9,893 nucleotides of DNA, from positions 1 through 9,893 of the forward strand of contig JANLFZ010000155.1 of NCBI GenBank assembly GCA_024653385.1. The letters run 5' to 3'. The translations under genes and the position numbers were made by a program. The notes under the pieces were generated by a model. That model saw only the letters and a list, made by a program, of their open reading frames with translations. It had not been told where the DNA came from and ran no database searches. This stretch comes from Thermoguttaceae bacterium. Lineage in GTDB: Bacteria; Planctomycetota; Planctomycetia; Pirellulales; Thermoguttaceae. Shown one piece after another: positions 1 through 6,342 of the stretch. Numbering within the stretch: the first letter of the stretch is position 1; each line of letters opens with the position of its first letter.

Positions 1-1021
1 CGTCCAGGATCGCCCAGGCAAGGCTCTCGAGAGTGTGGCGGGCAGGCACGGCAATTCGGCGCCACGCGGAACCGAGCGTCACCATGAAGTAGTACACCCC
101 TTCGCGGAACTCCGCTTCCTGGAACCGCAAGTTCTTCTGCCATTCGGGAAAGTACGGCTGGAACCACCGTTGCCAGACGCCGAAATCGCGTTCTTCGCGA
201 GGTTTTTCGCCCCACTCGCCGCATTCCTCGGCTTCGTCGCTCTCCCCGTCCGCATCGGCCGCGGTCGTGCCATCGTCAGGAACCCGGCTCAATTCGTCGG
301 TGTATGGCAGAAGCGCGTAAAACCCCCGCGCCTTGTAGAGGACCTCGAACAACGCCTCGCCGAACTCCGTGCGACGGATGCCGCGAATCGGCCACGTCTG
401 GCCCTTGACCGGTCGGCCGAGTTCGAGGTCGACCGCTCCGAACATCTCCAAGAGCGCCAGATTGCTCGCGCGTGACGTGCTGTAGGCCAACAGGGAGAGT
501 TCCGATGGCTTTCGCCGGCGGGAACCCGCCTTGGGAATCGAGGTCCAGCAGTGCATGACGTCGAAGAACATCCCACGGCCCCATCTTGCGTGGCCTTTCC
601 CGATCGTCTCCCCCGACGAGCGAAGCAGCCACGCCTCGAGCAGGTTGAAGTAGCGTTCCGTGGGGTTGAGCGATTCCCACTGTGCGAGCATGAACGGATT
701 GAGAACGAGCTTGCCCGTACTCCTGCCCGACCCTTCCGGCACGGCCAACTGCGTGGTTCGGAGCAATAAGTACAACCCGTGCAGGGCCGGGAACGACCGC
801 TGCTGCGGCCGTTCGAGCGGCGGGCGCAAGGGCTTGCTCATCTTCTCGTCCAACTCGAAGAGCCGGTCCAACGGCAAGAAGTGGTACTTTCCCGTGGCCC
901 GCACGCCCTCGGGACCGATGAAATCCAACAGCGTCTGAAAGTCGCGGAGGATGGTCCCCGGTTGGTCGAAGTCGATCGCCTGGCGGCGGAGCGTCTCTTC
1001 GTGCTTCTTGCTCGCGGACAT
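1..1021 (-). CDS. pRiA4b ORF-3 family protein with long N-terminal region (3' end missing)
   Basis: The minus strand is open without a stop from an ATG at 1021 to the window edge, giving 340 visible residues; the C-terminus lies outside. The last ~35 residues (from about 307) read GVYYFMVTLGSAWRRIAVPA, then a TLESLAWAILD segment. This matches the start of the plasmid pRiA4b ORF-3 domain (beta strand, W-R-R, a V-P-A turn, then a helix), a family also annotated as IS1096 passenger TnpR-like, whose molecular function is unknown. Residues 1-235 resemble nothing I can name. Residues about 243-280 are an acidic, low-complexity linker. A GGAGGT ribosome binding site lies 8 nt before the ATG, inside the last codons of the upstream oxidoreductase gene. 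The 5-nt gap to that gene suggests a shared transcript. Codon choice looks less GC-biased than next door (TTA, TCA, CGA, ATT occur), hinting at an accessory gene. The family call rests on the C-terminal motif only. Confidence 0.75.
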   Translation of the reverse strand, partial: MSASKKHEETLRRQAIDFDQPGTILRDFQTLLDFIGPEGVRATGKYHFLPLDRLFELDEKMSKPLRPPLERPQQRSFPALHGLYLLLRTTQLAVPEGSGRSTGKLVLNPFMLAQWESLNPTERYFNLLEAWLLRSSGETIGKGHARWGRGMFFDVMHCWTSIPKAGSRRRKPSELSLLAYSTSRASNLALLEMFGAVDLELGRPVKGQTWPIRGIRRTEFGEALFEVLYKARGFYALLPYTDELSRVPDDGTTAADADGESDEAEECGEWGEKPREERDFGVWQRWFQPYFPEWQKNLRFQEAEFREGVYYFMVTLGSAWRRIAVPARHTLESLAWAILD

Positions 1022-1026
1022 GGCGG

Positions 1027-2427
1027 TCACACCTCCCTGGGCACGACGAACGGCGCGCGGTATTCGCGCGTCAAGAGCTTGTCGGCCTCGGCATCGCCGA
1101 GGAACTTCTCGGTCTTGGGATCGAATTTCAGGGGCCGGCCCACGCGGAACGTCGCCTTCTTCAGATCGACCCCCAGCCCGACGAGCATCTCGCGGAACCA
1201 CGCGAAGGTCTTGTCGACCTCCTCGTGGTCGCCCAGTTCGGGAGGCTTTTTCGCAAGCGGGGCGTCGTGGCCCAGGCGGTACGAGATGTTGGCCAGGTGG
1301 CACAGGGCGCTGGAGTAGTGCCCTTCGAGGATGTGGGCGTCGAGGTCCTGCGACCGGCGCGAACGCACGCAGGCGATGAAGTTCTCGAAGATGTTGCTGC
1401 CGGGTCCACGCGGGGCGGTGGGGTTCTTCACGTCGGCCGGACTGGTCACCGTGATGGGCTCGACCTTGCCCTTGGAGTCGAACACCCGGTCGTCGCGGCC
1501 CCCTTCGGTCTTGAACTCCGTGACCTCGAAGATCATCTTCGTCGGGCCGAAGTCGAAGACGGCGAACTGGAGGTTGGGCGTCTGGCCCTGGTCGTTCCAC
1601 AGGAAACGCCCGCCCACGCTGATCACCGCATTGGGGAGCGTGGCGTTGGGGATCTGCCACCGCGTGGCGTCCATGGCGTGGACGCCGTTGTTGCCGATGT
1701 CGCCGTTGCCCGTGTCCCAGAACCAGTGCCAGTTGTAATGGACGAGGTTCTCGTGGTAGGGCTGCATGGGGGCCGGGCCGAGCCACAGGTTGTAGTCGAG
1801 TTCGGGCGGCGGGTCCTTGGGCGGCTTGTGGCCGATGCTGTTGCGCACGCGATAGCTCCGCCCGCGCGCCACCAGCAGCCGCCCGAACTTGCCCGCGGCA
1901 ATATCGCGGGCGAGCTGCCAGCCGTTTCCGCTGCGGCGCTGGGTGCCGTGCTGCACGATGCGCTGGCAGCGCCGCGCGGCCTCGACGCACTGCCGGCCCT
2001 CGAACACGTTGTGGCTACAGGGCTTCTCGACGTACACGTCCTTGCCGGCCTGGCAGGCCCAGATCGTCACCAGCGAATGCCAGTGGTTGCAGGTGGCCAC
2101 CGAGACGGCGTCGAGGTCCTTGTCTTCAAGCGCCTTGCGGATGTCCTGGAAGCACTTCGGCGCGCCGCCGCCTTGGCCCTGGATCTGCTTGATGCGACCG
2201 GCAAACAGGCGGCGGTCGGGGTCGATGAGGTGCGTGACGCGCACGCCGGGGATCTTGAGAAACTCGCCGATATGGTCGCCGCCGCGTCCTCGGATGCCGG
2301 CCACGCCGACGCAGATGGCGTCGTTGGCCCCGAACACGCTGCCGGTGGACTTCGTTCCGGCGATGGTGACCGTCGCGGCGGCCCCGACGGCCGCGGCAAG
2401 GAAGGTGCGTCGATCGTGACGTGGCAT
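1027..2427 (-). CDS. Gfo/Idh/MocA family oxidoreductase with Tat leader (gene B)
   Basis: The product has 466 residues and is a probable exported NAD(P)-dependent oxidoreductase of the glucose-fructose oxidoreductase / inositol dehydrogenase type, acting on a sugar or cyclitol that cannot be named. The N-terminus has a twin-arginine motif (D5-R6-R7-T-F-L), an alanine-rich hydrophobic stretch, and a probable cleavage region near residue 34. A Rossmann nucleotide-binding turn follows (G41-x-x-G44-x-x-G47-x-G49-G50). Then come H115-W-H, the family hallmark E134-K135-P136, and the catalytic-region segment GDIGNNGVHAMD at 242-253, with H250 in the usual histidine position and D253 after it. The C-terminal half is the alpha/beta dimerisation domain. 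The ATG at 2427 has an AGGAGAG site just upstream. It lies 81 nt downstream of gene A on the same strand, with its own candidate promoter, and runs into the pRiA4b-type gene. A planctomycete-type genome usually carries many paralogues, so the substrate stays open. Confidence 0.93.
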   Translation of the reverse strand: MPRHDRRTFLAAAVGAAATVTIAGTKSTGSVFGANDAICVGVAGIRGRGGDHIGEFLKIPGVRVTHLIDPDRRLFAGRIKQIQGQGGGAPKCFQDIRKALEDKDLDAVSVATCNHWHSLVTIWACQAGKDVYVEKPCSHNVFEGRQCVEAARRCQRIVQHGTQRRSGNGWQLARDIAAGKFGRLLVARGRSYRVRNSIGHKPPKDPPPELDYNLWLGPAPMQPYHENLVHYNWHWFWDTGNGDIGNNGVHAMDATRWQIPNATLPNAVISVGGRFLWNDQGQTPNLQFAVFDFGPTKMIFEVTEFKTEGGRDDRVFDSKGKVEPITVTSPADVKNPTAPRGPGSNIFENFIACVRSRRSQDLDAHILEGHYSSALCHLANISYRLGHDAPLAKKPPELGDHEEVDKTFAWFREMLVGLGVDLKKATFRVGRPLKFDPKTEKFLGDAEADKLLTREYRAPFVVPREV

Positions 2428-2457
2428 GGGTTCTCTCCTGGCGGGGAAATCGACCCC

Positions 2458-2486
2458 ATCCTAGGCCCGCGCCCCGGGAAGCACAA
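2458..2486 (-). promoter_or_regulatory. Candidate promoter for oxidoreductase gene B
   Basis: On the minus strand, TTGTGC (2486-2481) and TAGGAT (2463-2458) are separated by exactly 17 nt, with TAGGAT ending 30 nt before the gene B start codon. The -10 is identical to that of the candidate promoter for gene A. The -35 matches the sigma-70-type consensus only in its TTG, so this is suggestive. It would allow gene B to be transcribed apart from gene A. Confidence 0.4.
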
Positions 2487-2508
2487 GGGACGCGAGCAAC
2501 GGACCGAT

Positions 2509-3732
2509 TCACGGGGTAAGCCCCGTGACATCGACCTCGAGCCGCCTGGCAGCCCGGATCATCTCGTCCCAGGTGACCTTGCCCCCGGCCAGCGCGGCCT
2601 CGCGCCCAAGGATGCAGGCCAGCGTGCTGTTGACGCTTGTGGGCACGGTCGGATTATCGCAGATGCCCTTGGTAACGTTCGTGTGGAACAGCGCGATATT
2701 GCGTTTGGCCCCCTCCTCGTAGAGGTTCGTGACGGTGCCGCCTCGATAGCCCTGGGACCCGCCGCGGATCCAGATCTTGCCGCCGTTGTACTCGCCCTGC
2801 ATGTAGGCGCCCTGGCCATAGACGAAGCAGCCGCAAAAGGGCTCGGCGTTGTTGTTCTGGACGTGCTCGCCCACATGGTTCAGGATCGCCCCATCGGCGA
2901 ACTCGTAGGTCAGAGAGAACACGTCGTGGCTGTCGCCGTGGGGGTTTTTGCGGGCCCGGCGCGAACAGCCGGTGGCGCTGGTCGGGGGCTTGTCGCCGAG
3001 GATCCACAAGGCGGCATCGATCGCGTGGATCCCGGCGTTGACCAGCAATCCGCCGCCCAGGGCCACGTCGTTGACCCAGATCAGCCCGGTCAGACGGCTC
3101 GAGATGTCCTTGGTCAAGGGCGGGTCGTTCCAGCCCTCGTCGAAGTAGTGCGAGGCAATCAGGGCGATCTTTCCCAGCGCGCCGCGGTGGGCCCGCTGGA
3201 CGCACTCCTGCCATAGCGGCTCGGTGCGGATCTGGAAATCGACCAGCATGACCTTCTTGGCTTGCGTTGCCCGCTTGCCCAACTCGGCGATGGTCAGGCA
3301 GCCCGGCACGTCGCAGGCCACGGGCTTGGCCATGTAGACGTGGCAACCGGCGTCGAGGGCGGCCTTGGCGTGTTCGGGAAAGACCCAGGGCGGGGTTTCC
3401 AGGACCACCGCGTCGACCTTGCTGTCGATCAGGCGCCGGTAGCCCAACAGCCCGGAAAAGCGGCGCGCCTTGTCGACGCCCAAGCCGTCGCCGGCGGCGG
3501 CAGCCACGTGGGGAAAATAATCGGCCACGGCGGAGACCTTGTACCCGCCGTGCTGCGCGAACAGCCCGGCGATCCATCGGCCGCGCCCGCCCAAGCCGAT
3601 CACGCCGATTTCGACCTTGGAGTTGGCCTCGGCGCCACGGACGGCGCCGGGCTGGACGATCGCGATCGTGGCTGCCGCCGAGGCGGCGCCGGCGACAAAG
3701 GCCCGCCGGCTGAGGTGCTGCTTGACGTTCAT
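2509..3732 (-). CDS. Gfo/Idh/MocA family oxidoreductase with Tat leader (gene A)
   Basis: The product has 407 residues and is a second probable exported NAD(P)-dependent oxidoreductase of the same superfamily. It is clearly different in sequence from gene B, so it is not a recent duplicate. The N-terminus carries S8-R9-R10-A-F-V followed by an alanine-rich hydrophobic segment and a probable cut near A34-E35, as in Tat substrates. The nucleotide-binding turn is G43-V-I-G46-L-G48-G49-R-G51. The usual E-K-P motif reads A135-K136-P137: the lysine and proline are kept and the glutamate is lost. The catalytic-region segment is GGGLLVNAGIHAIDAALWILG at 226-246, with H236 and D239 in family positions. 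The ATG at 3732 has AGGGAG about 9 nt upstream. It is the first gene of the minus-strand set and is preceded by a good candidate promoter and a leader with inverted repeats. Substrate unknown; a sugar or sugar acid is likely from the family. Confidence 0.92.
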   Translation of the reverse strand: MNVKQHLSRRAFVAGAASAAATIAIVQPGAVRGAEANSKVEIGVIGLGGRGRWIAGLFAQHGGYKVSAVADYFPHVAAAAGDGLGVDKARRFSGLLGYRRLIDSKVDAVVLETPPWVFPEHAKAALDAGCHVYMAKPVACDVPGCLTIAELGKRATQAKKVMLVDFQIRTEPLWQECVQRAHRGALGKIALIASHYFDEGWNDPPLTKDISSRLTGLIWVNDVALGGGLLVNAGIHAIDAALWILGDKPPTSATGCSRRARKNPHGDSHDVFSLTYEFADGAILNHVGEHVQNNNAEPFCGCFVYGQGAYMQGEYNGGKIWIRGGSQGYRGGTVTNLYEEGAKRNIALFHTNVTKGICDNPTVPTSVNSTLACILGREAALAGGKVTWDEMIRAARRLEVDVTGLTP

Positions 3733-3753
3733 CGAAGAAAACTCCCTAAGGTT

Positions 3754-3794
3754 CCGGTAAACAGGCCCGGCCCGTGGACGGTTACGGTTACCGG
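3754..3794. repeat. Inverted repeat in the leader of oxidoreductase gene A
   Basis: Arms CCGGTAA (3754-3760) and TTACCGG (3788-3794) are perfectly complementary across 27 nt. The right part also contains the tandem pair GGTTAC GGTTAC (3780-3791), and the loop contains a small CCG/CGG hairpin. The whole structure lies just downstream of the candidate gene A promoter, between the expected transcription start and the ribosome binding site. It could be an operator or a structured mRNA leader; the arms are short and chance pairing is possible. Confidence 0.4.
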
Positions 3795-3795
3795 C

Positions 3796-3824
3796 ATCCT
3801 ATCCGCTTTGACGAGAGAACTCAA
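3796..3824 (-). promoter_or_regulatory. Candidate promoter for oxidoreductase gene A
   Basis: On the minus strand, TTGAGT (3824-3819) and TAGGAT (3801-3796) are separated by exactly 17 nt. TTGAGT keeps four of six bases of TTGACA, and TAGGAT keeps four of six of TATAAT. The -10 ends 63 nt before the start codon, leaving a leader of roughly 55 nt that contains the inverted repeat at 3754-3794. This is the better of the two oxidoreductase promoter candidates. Confidence 0.55.
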
Positions 3825-3880
3825 CGCGCCGCGACGACCCGGGTGGGTGCCGGCCGAACGCCTTGCGTGCCGCGCCGCGT

Positions 3881-3886
3881 TACAAT
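3881..3886 (+). promoter_or_regulatory. Candidate -10 box for the plus-strand genes
   Basis: TACAAT lies 54 nt before the GTG start at 3941 and matches five of six bases of the -10 consensus. No good -35 is seen at 16-18 nt upstream (a TTGCGT at 3863-3868 is only 12 nt away), so the call rests on one hexamer. Confidence 0.35.
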
Positions 3887-3927
3887 AGCCTGTTGCTTGG
3901 CGCGCTGGGTGCCGCACGTCCAACCCC

Positions 3928-3933
3928 GGAGGG
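3928..3933 (+). promoter_or_regulatory. Ribosome binding site deciding the GTG start at 3941
   Basis: GGAGGG sits 7 nt before GTG 3941. A longer reading frame from TTG at 3863 exists, but it has no comparable site, overlaps the candidate -10 box, and would put 26 unneeded residues before the membrane segment. Confidence 0.65.
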
Positions 3934-3940
3934 ACTCGCC

Positions 3941-4591
3941 GTGGAAGGCCTCGTGGTGGTCTTGATCATCGTGGCGATCATCGCAACCGTCGCCGGACTG
4001 GGCTATTATCAGCAGAAGAAACGGACCGAGGCGTGGCAGCGCGTCGCCGCGGAATTGGGTCTGGAGTACATCGCGCCGGGGGCCGGCCTGGAGTCGCGCT
4101 TCGGTTACCTGCGGCTGTTTCAGCAGGGTCATTCGCGCAGGACCACGGGCGGCGTCACCGGCGACTCCGGCGACATGGAAATCACCGTGGCCGACTACCG
4201 ATACACGACCGGCCACGGCAAGAGCGCGCACACCCATGCGCAGACGGTATGCATTCTGCGCCGGCCCGCGCTCGATCTTCCGGCGTGCTATTTGCGGCCT
4301 CAACGGCGCATCGCCGACTTGCTCGGCAAGCTCTTCGGCGGTCAGGACATCGAATTCGCCGACGATCCCGAGTTTTCGTCGGCCTACGTGATCCAGGGGC
4401 AAGACGAGGCTGCCGTCCGGGCCCTGTTCACGCCCCAGCGCCGGGCGCGCTTCGCGGCCCAGCGCGGCAAGAACTTCCACTTCGAGGCCCAGGGCGATAC
4501 GTTCCTCTTCCATACCGGCCGCCGCGTCCCGCCCGAGCAAACCAAGGAACTCATGCAGCAGGCGATCGAGATGCTCCGGGTGCTCGCGTAG
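3941..4591 (+). CDS. Small membrane-anchored protein of unknown function
   Basis: The protein has 216 residues and I do not recognise a named family. It begins with a strongly hydrophobic stretch at residues about 4-23 (LVVVLIIVAIIATVAGLGYY), directly followed by positively charged QQKKR. This predicts a single membrane span with the remaining ~190 residues in the cytoplasm. The soluble part starts with a helix (EAWQRVAAELGLEY), then mixed strand and helix content with several short polar stretches. No catalytic motif or cofactor site stands out. A helix near the C-terminus (residues about 197-214) ends the protein. The overall pattern of anchor, short helix and globular domain resembles DUF3137-like membrane proteins, but I cannot support that firmly. 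The gene is divergent from the oxidoreductase genes and lies 61 nt before the propeller gene, so the two may share a transcript. Confidence 0.7.
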   Translation: MEGLVVVLIIVAIIATVAGLGYYQQKKRTEAWQRVAAELGLEYIAPGAGLESRFGYLRLFQQGHSRRTTGGVTGDSGDMEITVADYRYTTGHGKSAHTHAQTVCILRRPALDLPACYLRPQRRIADLLGKLFGGQDIEFADDPEFSSAYVIQGQDEAAVRALFTPQRRARFAAQRGKNFHFEAQGDTFLFHTGRRVPPEQTKELMQQAIEMLRVLA

Positions 4592-4652
4592 GGCCTGCAA
4601 GGCGTACGTGCGAGCCGGCAGCGTTTCCGAAAAGCGAGGAGAAAGAAACCCC

Positions 4653-6233
4653 ATGAATCCACGGTCGCGGACTCTGGCGAAGGGACTGGCCTTGGTCGCC
4701 GCGTGGTGGCTGGCTTCGGGCCTCGGGGCGTTCGGCGCGGATGCCAAGGATGCGGGGCGAGCCCCGGACTGCCTCGTGCCGTTCGGCATCCGCGTGATCG
4801 ACGCCCAGACCGGCCGCGGCGTGCCGCTGGTCGAACTCGAGACGGTCAATCACCTCAAATGGGTAACCGACAGCGCCGGCTGGGTGGCCTTTGCCGAACC
4901 CGGTCTTATGAACCAGCGCGTGTTCTTCTACGTTCGCAGCCACGGGTACGAGTCGCCGAAAGACGGGTTCGGGTTTGGCGGTACGGCCCTCGAGACCATC
5001 CCCGGCAAAAAGGTCACCCTCCGAATCACCCGGCAAAACGTGGCCGAGAGGCTCTACCGCGTGACCGGCGAGGGCATCTACCGCGATAGCGTGCTCTTGG
5101 GCGAGCCGGTGCCGACGGCCCAACCGCTGGGCGCCGGAAAGGTCGCCGGCCAGGACTCGGCGTTCGCCGAGATCTACCGGGGCAAGATCTTCTGGTTTTG
5201 GGGCGACACCGCGCGGATGAGCTACCCGCTGGGTCATTTCTGGATGGCCGCGGCGACCTCCGAACTCCCCGGCCAGGGCGGCCTCGATCCATCGGTCGGC
5301 GTCCAGCTCCGCTACTTCACCGACCCGGAGGGGTTCAGCCGCCCGGTCGCACGCCTCGGAGTCGACAAGGGCCCGATCTGGGCCGACGGGTTCCTGGTGC
5401 TGCCCGACGAGTCGGGACGCGAACGCCTCGTGTGCCATTACGTCCACGTCGAGTCGCTCGCCAAGGTGCTCGACCACGGCTTGGCGGTGTTCAATGACCA
5501 GAAGGGAGAATTCGAGCGACTGAAGGCCCTGGATCTTGCGGACCGCTGGCGGTTCCCCGGCCAGGCCCACGCCTTGCGCCATCGCGAGGGCGACACCGAG
5601 TACATCTACCTGGGCGAAGTGTTTCCGAACATCCGGGTGCGGGCGCGCTGGCGGGACTACCTCGATCCGGAGAGCTACGAAGGCTTCACCTGCCTCGACG
5701 ACGCGGGATCGGCGGGCCAAGCGAAGCCCGCGCGCGGAGCCGACGGCCAAGTGCGCTACCAGTGGCGCCGGAACACGAAGCCCCTCGACGGCGCCGCCGA
5801 ACAGCGGATGATTGCCGAAGGCCGCCTGAAGCCCGACGAAGCCCATTTTCTGCCCCGCGACGTCGATTCCGGCAAGCCCGTGCTCATGCACCGCGGTTCG
5901 GTGCGGTGGAACGATTACCGCAAGCGCTGGATCATGATCGCGGGGCAGTTGGGCGGCACGTCGAATCTCGGCGAGATCTGGTACGCCGAGGCGCAAGCTC
6001 CCACCGGCCCGTGGCGCCGGGCCAAGAAGATCGTCACCCACGACCGCTACAGCTTCTACAATCCCGTCCACCACCCCTTCTTCGATCAACAGGGTGGACG
6101 GATCATCTACTTCGAGGGGACCTACACGCACACGTTTTCCGGCAATCCGTCGCCCACGCCGCGGTACGATTACAACCAGATCATGTACCGCCTCGACCTC
6201 GACGATGCGCGCCTGAAGGCGGTGCGGGAATGA
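4653..6233 (+). CDS. Secreted beta-propeller protein (DUF4185/glycosidase-like) with regulatory-type N-terminal domain
   Basis: The protein has 526 residues from ATG 4653, chosen because GAGGAG lies 11 nt upstream and translation then begins with a classical signal peptide (positive N-terminus, hydrophobic core about 10-25, likely cut at A-F-G-A near 29). A further in-frame ATG at 4608 would push the signal inward. Residues about 42-127 form a small beta-sandwich-like unit (VRVID-type start IRVIDAQTGRGVPLVELET, then T-D-S-A-G-W), resembling carboxypeptidase regulatory-like domains. Residues about 140-520 look like a five-bladed propeller, starting with QDSAFAEIYRGKIFWFWGDT, as in DUF4185 and GH43-like folds. 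Later blades hold P241-I-W-A-D-G, Y319-L-G-E322 and Y486-F-E488-G-T. These acidic residues could be catalytic or ligand-binding, but activity is not shown. Probable role: binding or cleaving a glycan outside the cytoplasm. The kinase gene follows 109 nt downstream. Confidence 0.8.
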   Translation: MNPRSRTLAKGLALVAAWWLASGLGAFGADAKDAGRAPDCLVPFGIRVIDAQTGRGVPLVELETVNHLKWVTDSAGWVAFAEPGLMNQRVFFYVRSHGYESPKDGFGFGGTALETIPGKKVTLRITRQNVAERLYRVTGEGIYRDSVLLGEPVPTAQPLGAGKVAGQDSAFAEIYRGKIFWFWGDTARMSYPLGHFWMAAATSELPGQGGLDPSVGVQLRYFTDPEGFSRPVARLGVDKGPIWADGFLVLPDESGRERLVCHYVHVESLAKVLDHGLAVFNDQKGEFERLKALDLADRWRFPGQAHALRHREGDTEYIYLGEVFPNIRVRARWRDYLDPESYEGFTCLDDAGSAGQAKPARGADGQVRYQWRRNTKPLDGAAEQRMIAEGRLKPDEAHFLPRDVDSGKPVLMHRGSVRWNDYRKRWIMIAGQLGGTSNLGEIWYAEAQAPTGPWRRAKKIVTHDRYSFYNPVHHPFFDQQGGRIIYFEGTYTHTFSGNPSPTPRYDYNQIMYRLDLDDARLKAVRE

Positions 6234-6329
6234 GCCGGCCCGCCCGGCGTGCCTTGTCTCGCGCCGGGGTGCGCGGCACGATGGGTGGGATCGAGCCGGG
6301 GCCTTCCGATATCGCGGACTGCGGCTGCC

Positions 6330-6337
6330 AAGGAGGT
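6330..6337 (+). promoter_or_regulatory. Strong ribosome binding site for the kinase gene
   Basis: AAGGAGGT, a full match to the anti-Shine-Dalgarno consensus, ends 5 nt before GTG 6343. It fixes this GTG as the start in the absence of an ATG nearby. Confidence 0.8.
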
Positions 6338-6342
6338 GGATC

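Noticed and set aside
35..475. A 146-residue plus-strand frame at the left edge
   Set aside because: It lies antisense to the pRiA4b ORF-3 family gene, whose minus-strand frame stays open across the whole interval and shows a family motif.
1225..3216. A 663-residue open frame on the plus strand opposite both oxidoreductase genes
   Set aside because: It is a mirror of two well-supported genes in GC-rich sequence, has low-complexity V/A/G/D/R composition, spans the intergenic gap, and lacks any recognisable motif.
6248..6282. Possible separate promoter (TTGTCT, 17 nt, CACGAT) and a 6-bp inverted repeat (CGTGCC / GGCACG) before the kinase gene
   Set aside because: The -35 and -10 hexamers each match the consensus at only about half their positions, and the 6-bp arms across 21 nt are within chance for this base composition.
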